A stretch of 64,000 bases of DNA from Ciona intestinalis. Taxonomy: Eukaryota; Chordata; Ascidiacea; Phlebobranchia; Cionidae. Positions 25,252-36,800 of the stretch are shown here, one piece after another. The stretch lies in the NCBI RefSeq assembly GCF_000224145.3, contig NC_020173.2, positions 3,946,061-4,010,060 of the forward strand, read 5' to 3'. The notes under the pieces are model-generated. The model had not been told where the DNA came from. It saw only the letters and a program-made list of their open reading frames with translations, and ran no database searches. The first letter of the stretch is position 1; the number at the start of each line of letters is the position of its first letter. Made by a program: the position numbers and the translations under genes.

Positions 25252-25893
25252 CTAATCTTGGATTGGATCTCCATATTTATTGTATTTGATCTTTTCACCT
25301 TGATTAGTTTGGTTAGTATTTTGTGGTAAGCTTGGCCATTGACTTGTATTATTTGACTGGGTGTTTGTAACTCCACTTGATCGATGTGTCTTTCTCATTT
25401 CTTCATAAGAATTATAAGTTGGAAGTTTTGAAGGTACATTTGTTTCATCTTCATTATAGTTTACTTGAGGTTTGTCAGTTTCAGCCATTGTAAAACCAGA
25501 ATCTGGAGTTGTTATTGCTGATGCCATCTTGTCATTATTCGAGAATATTAATTTTCTCAAGTTTGAATCCTCTGGCAAATCACGTTCAAGTCTTTTTTTA
25601 AGCCTGGGTACGTATGATACTTGACCAGCAAAGTTACCCATCACCCCTGAAAATAAACATAACCCAACTCTGCGAACTGTGGATAGGTTGGGAAACCTAC
25701 GTGATAACCACAACTGTGTGACTGACATTGCAACAAAAGCTGTTGGCAGACCTCTGTACATAAAAGCTTCATTTTTCAAGCGTTTAAGAACTATTTTTTC
25801 TTCAGATGTTAGTTCTGATAAAATATTTGGTGGTCTTACAGAATCTGAAGAGCTTGCACCAGTGTTCATATTCATATCACGGTTCATTTTCAC
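25252..25893 (-). CDS. OCIA domain-containing protein (OCIAD1/2-like)
   Basis: A single uninterrupted 213-codon frame. Residues about 26-110 form the OCIA domain: LTSEEKIVLKRLKNEAFMYR, GLP, then two hydrophobic segments around AFVAMSVTQLWLSRRF and VGLCLFSGVMGNFAGQVSYV. The rest is low-complexity and polar, ending NKYGDPIQD, which resembles the conserved KYGD tail of OCIAD1 as remembered. OCIAD1 and OCIAD2 are endosomal or mitochondrial membrane proteins that affect respiratory complex assembly and signalling. The lack of introns is unusual beside its intron-rich neighbours. It is divergent from MAK16, with 0.8 kb between starts. A start at 25887 (second Met) is also possible. Confidence 0.85.
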   Translation of the reverse strand: MKMNRDMNMNTGASSSDSVRPPNILSELTSEEKIVLKRLKNEAFMYRGLPTAFVAMSVTQLWLSRRFPNLSTVRRVGLCLFSGVMGNFAGQVSYVPRLKKRLERDLPEDSNLRKLIFSNNDKMASAITTPDSGFTMAETDKPQVNYNEDETNVPSKLPTYNSYEEMRKTHRSSGVTNTQSNNTSQWPSLPQNTNQTNQGEKIKYNKYGDPIQD

Positions 25894-26711
25894 TAAATGA
25901 TTAAACAGTCCATCAACTAACCATCAATAATACACATAAGATAACCTGAAACTGTATGAGTAAATATTACAAATCAACTTATATTTTTAAATTTACAGTT
26001 CTCTTGGAAAATTATGTCTTTATACACAAAAAGGAGCTTTCACATTTTTTGTATGTACAAAAATACGTTTGTTTTTCTTGGATCACGCATGTAAGATTTT
26101 GGGGCACTAGTGAACAGTCCTACAGTATGTTACAGATTAGACCGGTGAAAAGTGTTATAGGTTGGTAGGTAATGGTTAGTTTAGTGGTTAATTGGTATAT
26201 GGGTAGGTAGTTCAAAAAAACGTAGGGGGAGGACTCTTCACTAGCTTCAGTTAAAATTTAGGTTCAAATAAAAAACCGTTTTTAAAATTCATTGATTAAA
26301 GTACGGTACGGTCTTAGAACTTTTAGGACTTTTACTTACTTCTGACTGCTAACTTTCAATCGTTGTTTTAGCTTTACATAGTGATTGCTACTTGGTAATC
26401 GACGTTCATCGTGCCTCTCGCATATTTTACGCATTCCTTGCGGCAACACTGAACATGTGATGTCATTTTTTTCTAAATTCCTGCAACATTCTGCCAGAAT
26501 TTCGGACGTTAAAATAGATATCTTATAACTACAACTTCATGTGTCGTTCTTCGTACATGTGCAGTATTGTGTGGATTTAGCACAGTTGCTTATTTTCTGA
26601 TTGTCAGAAATAACTATCAAATATATTCGTATAGGAGTATTGTTTAACTGCGCACGTCATCTATGTTACTCTATAGTTTAAGTTCAGTTTAAACCAAGCT
26701 AACAATTAGCC
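25894..26711. promoter_or_regulatory. divergent spacer, OCIA gene / MAK16
   Basis: This 0.8 kb region lies between head-to-head starts. Its centre (about 26096-26250) is occupied by a palindromic repeat described separately. The remaining 450 bases next to MAK16 should carry that promoter. No TATA box was convincing. Confidence 0.4.
26096..26250. mobile_element. palindromic MITE with GGTTAG-like interior, copy 1
   Basis: The left end (GGCACTAGTGAACAGTCCTA) is an imperfect inverted copy of the right end (GGGGGAGGACTCTTCACTAG). The interior is made of degenerate GGTTAG, GGTAGG and GGTTTAG words. The same architecture and end sequence recur at 30115-30302. There is no coding capacity. Confidence 0.6.
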
Positions 26712-29231
26712 ATGCAGCACGACGATGTAAGTATAACGAATAATGTTTTTTGGCCATAATCCAGATAGTTCTTGACACTTGATTCATTTTGAGTTTAATT
26801 ATATGGAGTTAAATTAAAGTTTTCATGTAGTTATAGAGTGAAACATAGGATTTTATCATAAGTTTTTTATTACAGGTATTATGGGACCTTATTGGTAACA
26901 AACAGCAATGTTCATACAAAATAAAGTAAGACATTAATGTTTTTAATTTATAATAACTCTAAAATTAGTTGTTCTTCTGTAGTTTGCCATTATTGTAGAT
27001 TATGTAGTATTATTAGTATATAAAATTTTGGTTACTTGGTGAAAAGATTGTTATGTTAAAATGGGGTGTCTCTAAAATACGCGCGAACAGCTCGAACGTC
27101 TCTAAAATACTCGCAAACAACTCTAAAATACGCGCGAACAACTCTAAAAGACACGCGAACAGCACGAACACATTTTACAAATTATACAGATTAAAGTTTT
27201 AGTGAGGTTCGCGCTGTTCGTGCGCATTTTAGAGACGTTCGCGCTGTTCTCGCGTATTTTAGAGACACCTGTTTAAATGTATAACCTAAAACTGTCATCT
27301 TGCATTGGCAAATTACTTATCAATTTATCATAAATCATATTCAGAGCGCGAACATCAAAAACACAAAGGTTTTGCAAAAATGAAAACAATGTAACAGGAC
27401 TGTGCAACAGAAACTCATGTCCTCTTGCCAACAGTCAATACGCAACAATACGTGAAGAAAAGGGTAAAAATATTTGTTTTTAAATAAGTATACAGATAGA
27501 GTTTTTTTTTTCTCACAAACCATGAAGGGTTAAGACAACAGAGACTTGTTTGTTTAAAATTAAAAACTTGTGTAAAAATGTTAAAAATGTTTGGACGTTC
27601 ACTGGTAAAAATTACTTTATGTTTTTCCAGGTATTTGCTATTTATACATGAAGACTATTGAGCGTGCTGCTTTTCCTGCAAAGCTGTGGGAAAAAGTAAA
27701 GCTCTCTCGGAATTATGAAAAAGCTTTACAACAAATTGATGAGCATCTGATATACTGGCCTTACTTTTTAAGACACAAATGCAAGCAGCGATATACTAAA
27801 ATATTTCAATATCTAATTCGGATACGAAAATTATCCATGAAAAGACAGTAAGTTTTTCGATATTTCGTCATTATTAAAATAATTTGCCATAAGAAATAAA
27901 GGGTTCATTTTGGAAAATCTTTTTTTTTTTTTTACAGGAAAAAGTTAGTTCCTATAAACAAGAAAGTTGATAGAAGAGAAGCCAAGAGAGAAGTAAGTTT
28001 CTCTGCTGTTTTAATTAATTGTGTAGCAATTTCGAAAACTTTTTTATCCAGTGGTCAGTGGGCTGCCAATGGGTTTATTGGTAGCCGGGTGGGGCAAGCA
28101 GACCTTTGAATATGGTGTTATAGCTATTAAATACTAACATAATATAATTAGCTTATGTAAATACTTAAAACATTAACATATCAAGGCTATAATATAAATA
28201 GAACAGTGGGTTGCGTGTACTAATTTTCTGTGAAAAAAATGGTTTATGTTTTAGTACTATACCAATGGTTGAAAAATATTGAATGAATGATTTATTTTTC
28301 CTATACAGCAAAAAGCATTGATCGCTGCTCAACTGGATACCGCAATTGAAAAGGAGTTGCTTGGAAGGTTAAAGCAGGGAACCTATGGAGATATTTATAA
28401 TTTCCCAGCAACTGCTTTTGACCGAGCAATGGAACAAGAAGAAATTGAGAGCGAGAGTGAAACTGAATCTGTAAATGAGCAAGATTCTGAGGTATGTTGG
28501 CCCTTGTTGGAAATATTATATATTTTGCCTGCCTGTAACCTAGAGGTAATGGGTTCAAGGCTCGACGCTGCTACCATTGTGGGCGTATGTGTCCTTAAGC
28601 AAGACACTTAACAACAATTGCTCCGACCCAGTGGTCACTAATGCGTTGTCCAAATTATCAGCCATACATAAAATTTTTTTAAAAAATCCAAAAAAAACAA
28701 TCACCCACAAAGTAACATACTTGGTGACTCGTAAGCTGGCACGAGGTGATAAACCCGTGTGATAACGACTGTCGTTTTCCGGCCACGCGAGGTTAAAGTA
28801 AGTTATAATACCTTCATGCTTTTAATGAAATATCATATATATACATATATTGTATTTTAATAATTAGTGCAACCCTTAGTGAGTCCTGCATGTTAGATTT
28901 ATTATTCACAGTTTTTAACTGTAACTTTCTTCATATTTTATAAAATATAACCTGTTTTAAAACATATTTATCCTTAATGTCTTTGAACTGTGTTTTTGCA
29001 ATTAAAGAGATAAATTCACTAATGTTATTACAGTGTACNNNNNNNNNNNNNNNNNNNNNNNNNNNNNNNNNNNNNNNNNNNNNNNNNNTAGTGGAGGAAG
29101 GCTCATCTGGAGAAGAAGAAGAAGAAGAAGAAGAAATAGTGCCTGTCAAACGAAAACGAGCTAAAGTTCAAATTGAATATGAATTAGAACACAATACTAC
29201 AGAGAGAGAAAAAATAAAAAATACATTTTAA
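26712..29231 (+). CDS. MAK16: MAK16 ribosome biogenesis factor
   Basis: Seven exons: 26712-26726, 26876-26925, 27345-27463, 27631-27847, 27938-27992, 28309-28491 and about 29034-29231. The last is interrupted by the assembly gap 29039-29088. The protein opens [20 protein letters not shown]. Exon 3 carries the cysteine cluster [20 protein letters not shown], a likely zinc-binding site. The core [36 protein letters not shown] and [14 protein letters not shown] is nearly identical to human MAK16. An acidic tail with a run of glutamates and [17 protein letters not shown] ends it. MAK16 acts in the nucleolus in 60S ribosomal subunit maturation. Exon 3 gives KIKARTSKTQ, about two residues longer than expected, so the acceptor may be slightly misplaced. 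The true length across the gap is unknown. Confidence 0.93.
27065..27269. mobile_element. palindromic element in MAK16 intron 2
   Basis: Long terminal inverted repeats are visible: GGTGTCTCTAAAATACGCGC at the left and GCGTATTTTAGAGACACC at the right. The motif CTCTAAAATACGCGCGAACA and close variants recur about four times in the left arm and in inverted form twice in the right arm. Transcribed, it could fold into a long hairpin. It has no open frame and ends about 75 bases before the exon 3 acceptor. It is best explained as a foldback-type non-autonomous DNA element. Confidence 0.6.
28535..28803 (+). mobile_element. tRNA-derived SINE in MAK16 intron 6
   Basis: The copy contains a B-box-like GGTAATGGGTTCAAGGCTCG, a core CTACCATTGTGGGCGTATGT then GTCCTTAAGCAAGACACTTA, an A/T-rich middle (ATTTTTTTAAAAAATCC), and the 3' block GTAAGCTGGCACGAGGTGAT followed by CGTTTTCCGGCCACGCGAGG. 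It is about 85-90 per cent alike by eye to the copy at 34185. The A-box head is weaker here than in that copy. Confidence 0.75.
29039..29088. other. assembly gap (50 N)
   Basis: Fifty unresolved bases fall inside the last coding exon of MAK16, in its acidic low-complexity tail. The round number suggests a nominal gap size, so MAK16 length cannot be trusted here. Confidence 0.99.
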
Positions 29232-29854
29232 TATTTACAAGGTTGAATTTATTCTTGAAAGAATTTTGCTCAATTTAGCCTAAAATTTATTAACTTGTAC
29301 AGTAAGTGTTGAGCTTTAACATAATTTAGGTTTTGCTGTGGTCTGACTGTATGCAAGTACATATAGGCATAATATAACATCAAATATAACGCTAAATTTG
29401 CTGTCTAAGGTTAAAGTTATCCCCACATGAAAGTTAGTTTATAGTAACAAGTCAGTGAAGTTTTAATAAATCGACGCGATGTTACAATGAAACCAGAGAA
29501 AAGATGTTATCGTAACAACCATGTGTTGCAATATTGGTGTCCTTTGCTTAACTATTTCAACACGTTTATTTTCGTGGGTTCAACCACAGATGATAGATGC
29601 CCTCGTTATACTGCTATCAAAAGTTGAGTCAATTGCACTGCAGCGGTATTTCAACTGCAGCAGTGTTTTGGTAAACCATCTACCCATGTGAGTTTTTTTG
29701 TAAAGTGGGAACACTGCTATGTGACATATTGACGGATGAGACGGAATGCGCAGGTCATCGCATGAGTTTGCGCGAAGTTAAAATAAACACGTAAAGATGG
29801 TTTTAAAAGGCTGTATTTAATTTTATCAGCATTTGGAACTTTGTCTTTGTTCGA
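29232..29854. other. spacer MAK16 / CACUL1-like
   Basis: This 0.6 kb region runs between the MAK16 stop and the next start on the same strand. Its last 150 bases (GGATGAGACGGAATGCGCAG, then GTCATCGCATGAGTTTGCGC) are more CpG-rich and probably hold the CACUL1 promoter. At over 600 bases the spacing is large for a tunicate operon. Confidence 0.35.
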
Positions 29855-32634
29855 ATGGATTCATTTGTTTGCTCACAGAAGACTCCAAACGGCTTGGAGA
29901 CGGTATCTACTGCTTGTATAAACCACGCTACAGAATGTCTCCCACATGAACAATCTATTTGTAAGTTGTTATTACAATGAATATGAATAATTTTGATAAA
30001 ATTAACCTGGTTTTAAAAATATATACATTTTTCTTGGAGGCTAGTACAGTAATACAGCATACTGTAATCACAAATAATATTATATATTTTGTAAACATAC
30101 TGAACTGCAGTGTTAAATTTTTGGTGCTAGTAAAGAATCTCCCCCCCCCCCTTATTTGCCAACCACTAACCTGTAACTCCTAGGTTAGGGGGTTAGGTTT
30201 TGATGGTTAGGGGATAGGGGGTTAGTATTTAGTGGTTATAGGGGTTAGTGGTTAGTGGTTAGTAAATAAGGTGGGGGGGACTCTTCACCAGCACCAAATT
30301 TTTTAGTTTTCCCGGAAAACCTGCACAATTTTGTTGATTAGAACTTAAGAACTTCATGTAAACAATGACGATGTATTTAAATGAAATAACAAAGATGCTT
30401 TTGTCAAACATTTACCTTGCAATGCCATCATTTTATTTTTATCATTGTTAGTTTTTATCAATGGAGATACCATGATATGTTATTCTCTGTTACTGTTACC
30501 ATAGCATAAGCACTTTCAAAAGAACACTTTAGGTTTTTATGGAACATGTATTGATTATCCTGGTTGCATTTATTCTTGCAGTTGTTGAATCTGTTTCACT
30601 TGAAAAGTTTGAAGCTGAGTGCTGGCCAAAGTTACATCAAGTAGTAAGTACGTTACTTCAAGCTGAACTAAACAGTCAAACAAACTCAAATAAAGTGTCA
30701 TTTCAAGACATGTACAGGTTAGAACTATAGTAATGCTGTTTTCATATTGATATGTGTTGTTTTGGTATTTGAAAAACCTGAAACGTTATTCGTTGCAGCT
30801 GTGTGTATCAATGCATATGTAGCCGACACACAGAAAGATTGCATTACAATCTAATGGAGCTTGTTTCACTGCATTTACAAAACATATCTGACAAACTGTT
30901 ACCTGGTACCACTCTTCAAAGTAATTGCTTTTACATAACTGGCTGCTTAGAAGTTGTGCGGAAATATGGAAGAGCTCTGCATGAGATTGTTCCAATTTTT
31001 ACCTATCTGGTATGTTTTTTTTTTTTTATGTTTCGTCGTTAGTCTACACCAACCTCAAATGACATTATTAAAGAGAAAGACCACAAGAATATAAATTACT
31101 TGCCAAAAAGTGCTGCTGGTTAAAAATCAAAATCATACACAACATGGTTCTGTTCAAATACTGCTAAAAATATGACACATGACAATAAGTTCCAGAACCA
31201 CAGTATTGTAGCTGCAGGATGTAGAACTTATTGAAATCTATAATAAATTATAGAAAACGCAGGGGTTTACCGGAACACGAAAAAAAGTGCTGTTTAGTGG
31301 CAAATTTATGAATTCAGGTTCTGAACAGCCTTAATTAAAAACTTGTTGTTTGTTACAGAATAGAGTTTACATTACACCGATCTTACATTCAAATTTAGAG
31401 GATCAACTTTTAAATCTTTTTAAGATGCACATTATTGATAAACATGCTGAAAGATTAGTTGGTAAGTTTGATGTTAGTCCTAAATCAATTATATTTGTAT
31501 TAGTTTTCTTTTTTTGCCTTTTACCATGTTTTTTCCCATTGTTTGTGTTTCTTTTTTCCTAATTTTTTTTTTTATTAAATTTTACTATAACAGCCAGTTG
31601 ATATAACTGGTTTATTTTAATGCCACTGTGTTGGCATTAACTTCACTTTAGTTATTACCATTCACACACCTCACAAATGTCGTTAAATTAAAAAGAGTTT
31701 GTTAAATAAAATGCAGGTGCGATGAAAAATGCCCGCAAAATTTCATTTTCTGTTGAACCATCAGTCATGGCAGAACTGGCCCAAGCCCTGTACTCAATGA
31801 AACCTAATTTACGAGTGTCAGAAGCTGGTAAGTTTAATATCTTAGTTTAATAGTTTCTAAATATAATTTGACCCGTGTTCTGACTGTAAATCTTGATCTT
31901 TTTTTAAATACCTTGTCTGTCTGCTATGTGTTGAGCCCCCTATTTTTTTCCACATAAAGTAAATGTGTTTCTAACTGTAAGCTATCTTAACAACTGTTGT
32001 TTTTTCGCTATATCCTGTCTTTTTAAAAAAAAACATTTCTACTCCTTCGCTACTGTAGTCAAAGACACAAATAAAGTTATTATTATTTGTAGATTTCTTT
32101 TCTCATTACATTGCTCAAGCAAAATCCTCAACCAAACCCATGAGTTTGGAAGAAGACATTGAAGCAACACGGAAGATGCAGCTTGACCTTCAGCGCGACC
32201 CAAACTTCAGCTTGTAATTTATTTAAGTTTATAATATTATCATTTAATAATATATTGTTGCACTTAAAAGTGTTTGTAGTCTTATATTTATCTTTATTGC
32301 AGCACATGTTCCCAAAAACGCTCGAAAGAAGACACTGAAATTGAAGTAAGTTTTAGTTAAAGTAGTGGGTAACATTTTTTAATTTAACATTTCAAAGCCT
32401 CTTATTCCATTTAACATTTAAGGTTTCTTAAATGTGGGATTTAGAATCTGTAGATTATCTTTTCCAAATAAGAGTAAACTTATCTCTGCAATACCGAAAA
32501 TATGCATAATCAAATTTTTCATACCTGCTTCATATACATATAAACTCATTTATTCATAATATCGCTAATATGTAACGCAGGATGAAGAATGTTCCTCCTC
32601 ACTTCTATCTTCATTACTAATGGGAAGCAGTTGA
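29855..32634 (+). CDS. CACUL1: CDK2-associated cullin-domain protein (CACUL1-like)
   Basis: Eight exons are proposed: 29855-29960, 30582-30722, 30799-31009, 31359-31461, 31717-31827, 32093-32213, 32303-32345 and 32581-32634. The sequence follows human CACUL1 in order: KVSFQDMYR, YQCICSRHTERLHYNLMELV, GRALHEIVPIFTYLNRVYIT and SVMAELAQALYSMKPNL. The region is a divergent N-terminal cullin repeat without the catalytic cullin C-terminus; human CACUL1 binds CDK2 and promotes G1/S progression. Exons 4-8 join cleanly. At the exon 2/3 joint the obvious donor (30722) and acceptor (30798) leave the frame out by one, so an indel, a sequencing error in the TGTGT run, or an unseen splice choice is likely. 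Reading through the exon 6 donor gives an earlier stop. Confidence 0.85.
30115..30302. mobile_element. palindromic MITE with GGTTAG-like interior, copy 2
   Basis: The left end AAATTTTTGGTGCTAGTAAA then GAATCTCCCCC is inverted at the right as GGGGGACTCTTCACCAGCAC then CAAATTTTT. The interior is built of GGTTAGTGGTTAG, GGTTAGGGGGTTAG and their complements, plus a run of C. It matches copy 1 at 26096 in ends and interior. It lies in intron 1 of the CACUL1-like gene. The TTAGGG-like words recall telomere repeat but are too irregular to be one. Confidence 0.7.
31994..32088 (+). repeat. short interspersed 3'-tail repeat, copy 2
   Basis: This matches 2065-2157: TCGCTATATCCTGTCTTT, an A-rich run, CTTCGCTACTGTAGTCAAAG and ACACAAATAAAG followed by TTATTATTATT. 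It ends four bases before exon 6 of the CACUL1-like gene, so the repeat tail forms the sequence immediately upstream of that acceptor. Confidence 0.55.
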
Positions 32635-33826
32635 TATATTTTTGTGTGACTGCAATTAACACTGTAAGCAAAGTTACATTTCCCATAAGTTCAGGTGCTA
32701 TACCCCTCACAATATTTAAGAATAATCCAATAGTTCAAACTTGTTCAGCTCTAAATTTTTTGACAAACATTTGTTTTTAATATGAGAACCTGCTACTACA
32801 CTGCTCAAGATCTTAAAATATGTTGTTAATCATAAATTTTATATTTGATGTTACTGAAACATTCTTTTCTTTTTGATCCTAAAAGTGTAAACCAAAATTC
32901 ATCAGTATATATTGTTCTTCGCATGCAAATTATTTTATATATCGCAAATGATTTTAAGTACTGATAAAATTGCAAGCTTTTAATTTCTACAATTTTTTAT
33001 GATGGTGCTTTACCAGTTGAGCGCTTCATTTTTATGCAGTGAAAATTAAATTTACAATTGCTTTTGGGTGGGTGAAACCAAATATTTTTTTTAATGGCCA
33101 ACCTGTTTGCTTTAAAGATACTTCTTTTACAAGATTTTACTCTTTATACTTATTCATGCAAAGTTATGTGTTATTAATTTTGTATTGAGCGATCTATGAA
33201 TTGCCCATGTTCATTGATTTGATGCACTATTAAATGCCTGCCAGTATGTTTGTCTTCTTGTGAACAGTAGATACAACAATCCGTTTTAGGATGATTTATA
33301 TTGTTGTATTAGAGTATATTAAACAATTGTTTAGTATACTCTGGTTGTATAATTTTGACACTTAGGAAGTGTTTATCATTTGTCTTCAACCAAATACGAG
33401 GGATAGAAAGTTCATAAACAACAATCTGTTTTCATTGTTAGAAACCTAGTACTTTGATAGAATTCGGTAGTTGAAAGTTTNTTTATATTTTTCTTCTGTT
33501 ACCAAAAATGTACGTTTTGGTCGGAAGGTATTGTCAATGTTAAGTAGAAATATTTTCAATTTAATGTTTCTTGTTCCGTGATTTCCGTAATTTTCGGAAA
33601 GTTTTAACTCAAGTAAATTCTTTGTGGGCTTAACGATGTTGCGCNNNNNNNNNNNNNNNNNNNNNNNNNNNNNNNNNNNNNNNNNNNNNNNNNNNNNNNN
33701 NNNNNNNNNNNNNNNNNNNNNNNNNNNNGTAAACACTGAGCTTTACCATACTTCCCCCGAGCAGAAACTTACAGCTGTATATGCAATATTTTTGAAGCCA
33801 TGTAAGTATTCGCTCTTTTGAAAAGA
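32635..33826. other. spacer CACUL1-like / KCTD9 with gap
   Basis: This 1.2 kb AT-rich segment contains one isolated unresolved base at 33481 and an assembly gap at 33645-33728. The KCTD9 promoter should lie near its right end but is partly hidden by the gap. No gene was recognised. Confidence 0.4.
33645..33728. other. assembly gap (84 N)
   Basis: Eighty-four unresolved bases lie about 100 bases upstream of the KCTD9 start. Any additional 5' exon or promoter element here cannot be seen. Confidence 0.99.
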
Positions 33827-36800
33827 ATGAAACCTCGCGTTCAAGTATTTGAATCCAGGCAACATTCAACTGGAAAAGTAAGTACAATCGTCTATTAGTC
33901 TGTTAAAATTTGTTCTTAAAAGTTCTAAACCAAACGACTTTATAATTTTAAGTAAATAAAAGGTACAATCTATTAGATTTAATTTGAAATTTTAACTTCC
34001 TTGAAATTTGTGCTTTTAGGTTTTTGTTCTGCCCTCAACTTTTCAAGAGTTACTGCAACAAGTGGAATCCGAATACCATGCTCATGTTAACGTCTTGTAT
34101 ACAAAAGATGGTGCATCTATAACTGATATTGATCTTATAAGGTAGCCCACCCAATTAACCTTCTCAGTCCATTTTATCACACGTCCGGTGATCGGTGCCG
34201 TGGAATAGTGGTTAGCGCGCCTGCGTGGAACCCAAAGGTAATGGGTTCAAGGGTCGACGCTGCTACCATTGTGGGCGTATGTGTCCTTGGGCAAGACACT
34301 TAACGGCAATTGCTCCAACCTCCAACCCAGTGATCACTAATGGATTGTCCAAATTATCATCCATACATGAAAAAAAATTTAAAAAATCCCCCAAAAAATA
34401 TCAGCCACAAAGTAACATACATGGTAACTCGTAAGCTGGCATGAGGTGTTAAACCCATGTGATAACGACTGTCGTTTTCCGGCCACGCGAGGATAAAGTA
34501 AGTTACATTCATTCACAATACTTATTGTTGAATGAAGAAAGTTGCTTATTTGACTGTACATGGCAGGGCCAAGGAAGCAGTTGTTTTATAACATAACTTT
34601 CTTTTAAACATCTGTTGTCAGTTTATGAGTTACCATGCATGAAACCATGGGAGTTGGTATTGTTTTTACTGTATAGCTGAAAATTTATACAACTGATTAG
34701 TAACCACCAGGTTGGAGGATTAAACGTTAGGTCCCAAATATATGAGATGCCCAGCATTGTACCTGACATACTTTCGTTACATGTTGTAAGCATTGCCACT
34801 GTTGGTGAACCGGCTGAACCCATATTGATTTAACTACAATAACAGTGAAATATTTTTTTACTCTTATCATTTTTATTGCTTATATTTGAAAGTGGAAAAT
34901 AAAGATTCACGTGCATTATTTTCAGAGATGATGATCTATTATACGTCGCAAACAACTTGGAAAACCCAGTACCAAATAATTCTGGTAAGAATTTTATATT
35001 GCTTTTGCCTAACATAACTACCTAATCTGATACTGAATATATTTATATACCTAGGAACAGATGATGTAACTGTAAATAAGATGCAATACAATCATAAAAG
35101 TTCTGAGTGGATCACTCTAAATGTTGGTGGTAAACTATTCACTACTACAAGGTAATGCTAGTTAAGGTGTAGTTGAATATAGGATATTTCATTACCAATA
35201 TTATTTTTTTTCCATACGTTAGTTTATAATGGTCACCATTACTTTATTTTTTTTTACTGACACCTGGTTTATTGCGCAACGATGTTTCAATCACTTCCAG
35301 TATGTTCCCAGACTCAGTTGTCATAAACAGTGTTGTGTATCTTTCCTTCACCTGACATTCCATCGGCAGTGACTCTTCATTCGTTATTTTGTTAGCTTTG
35401 AAGTAATAATTTTTTATTTTTTTTTACACTGAACTTGAAATAGGTTTATGACCTATCTTCCAGTGATTGGTTTAAAAATGCATTAACTATACTATGCATT
35501 CATGTTTTATAATTATTCCTTTTTTATAATTTTTATGTTCCATATAACAAACAAGAACAACTTTACGCTAGTTCATTTTAGCTTTAAGTTTTTATCTACA
35601 TACAGAACAACACTAGTCACACGAGATCCCGAAAGCATGCTGGCAAAAATGTTCCAATACCCAGGTTATAATTGTATTGATATGAATATTAATATTGACT
35701 TTATGGTTTACTTTTATGGTTTACACAAAATGTTTTGACTTTTCCAAGAACTCTTCTGACCCAAACCAAAAAATTAATTGTGTATTTTATTGAAAACATT
35801 AAAAAAAATCTTTTAAAGTAAAAAATACAGGAACTTAATAACTGTGTCGCTTTTTGAACTTTATGACCTAGCTCTTATTTGCTCTTGTACTGCTGTTTCT
35901 GTATAGATTTAATGTTTACATGTATTAGTGTACAGGTTTTCATAGCTTTTTTTTAGTTTTTTTTGTCCTGACTGATGATGCTAATAATTGTTGAAGTGTT
36001 TGGATCACTGTTAGTTAGACTTGATATGGTAACTTTTATCGCAAAATTAATATTCGTATAATTAAACACAGATAGATGGTCAAACACAACAGATAAGAAT
36101 GGAGCTTATTTGTTTGATAGATCGCCCGAATACTTCGAGCCACTTCTCGACTTTCTGAGGCATGGAAAACTAATCCTTAACCCCAACATTAACCCTCAAG
36201 GTTAAACTTGTAGTTTGGGGAAAGATAACGATTCATAATACTTGCTGATATTCAGGTATTTTGGAGGAAGCTACTTTTTATGGACTTACATCTGCTGCTG
36301 AAGAAGCAGAAAAACTACTTAAGGTATCTGTAATATGTCATATGGTTTTAATGTGTTTTTAGTTATTAAAGTCTATAAAAAGTAGAGCAATTTCTTAAAA
36401 ACTACTCAACGTATGTGTTACTTGTACTTCTGTAATACATGAACTGGTTTTAATGTGTTCTAGTTTTTAGCTTCCTAAAATAATAGCAATATTTAAAAAA
36501 TACGTTTAAATAATGCCATGACCATCTAAAACAGGATCAGCAGATGCAAATATATTCTGAACCATTAACTAGAAGCATGGTTATCAAAGCCCTGCTATCA
36601 TCACCTGGAAAATGTGAACTTAGGTTTCAGGTGATTTATCGGTAATGGTTTGGTTACTACGAAGGTTACCATTGCTGTATTTAAGTTTGGTGCAATTTTG
36701 TGTGTTCTAAAAATACAGTGATTTTTAGCTGTTTTGGAATCCCAAACTATATTCTACTTTTAAGTGTTGCTATTTTCGTTTTTTTTTGGGGGGGTAAGTT

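Noticed and set aside
30141-30290. Interstitial telomere array
   Set aside because: The GGTTAG-like words are irregular and bounded by inverted ends shared with another locus, so a MITE interior explains them better.
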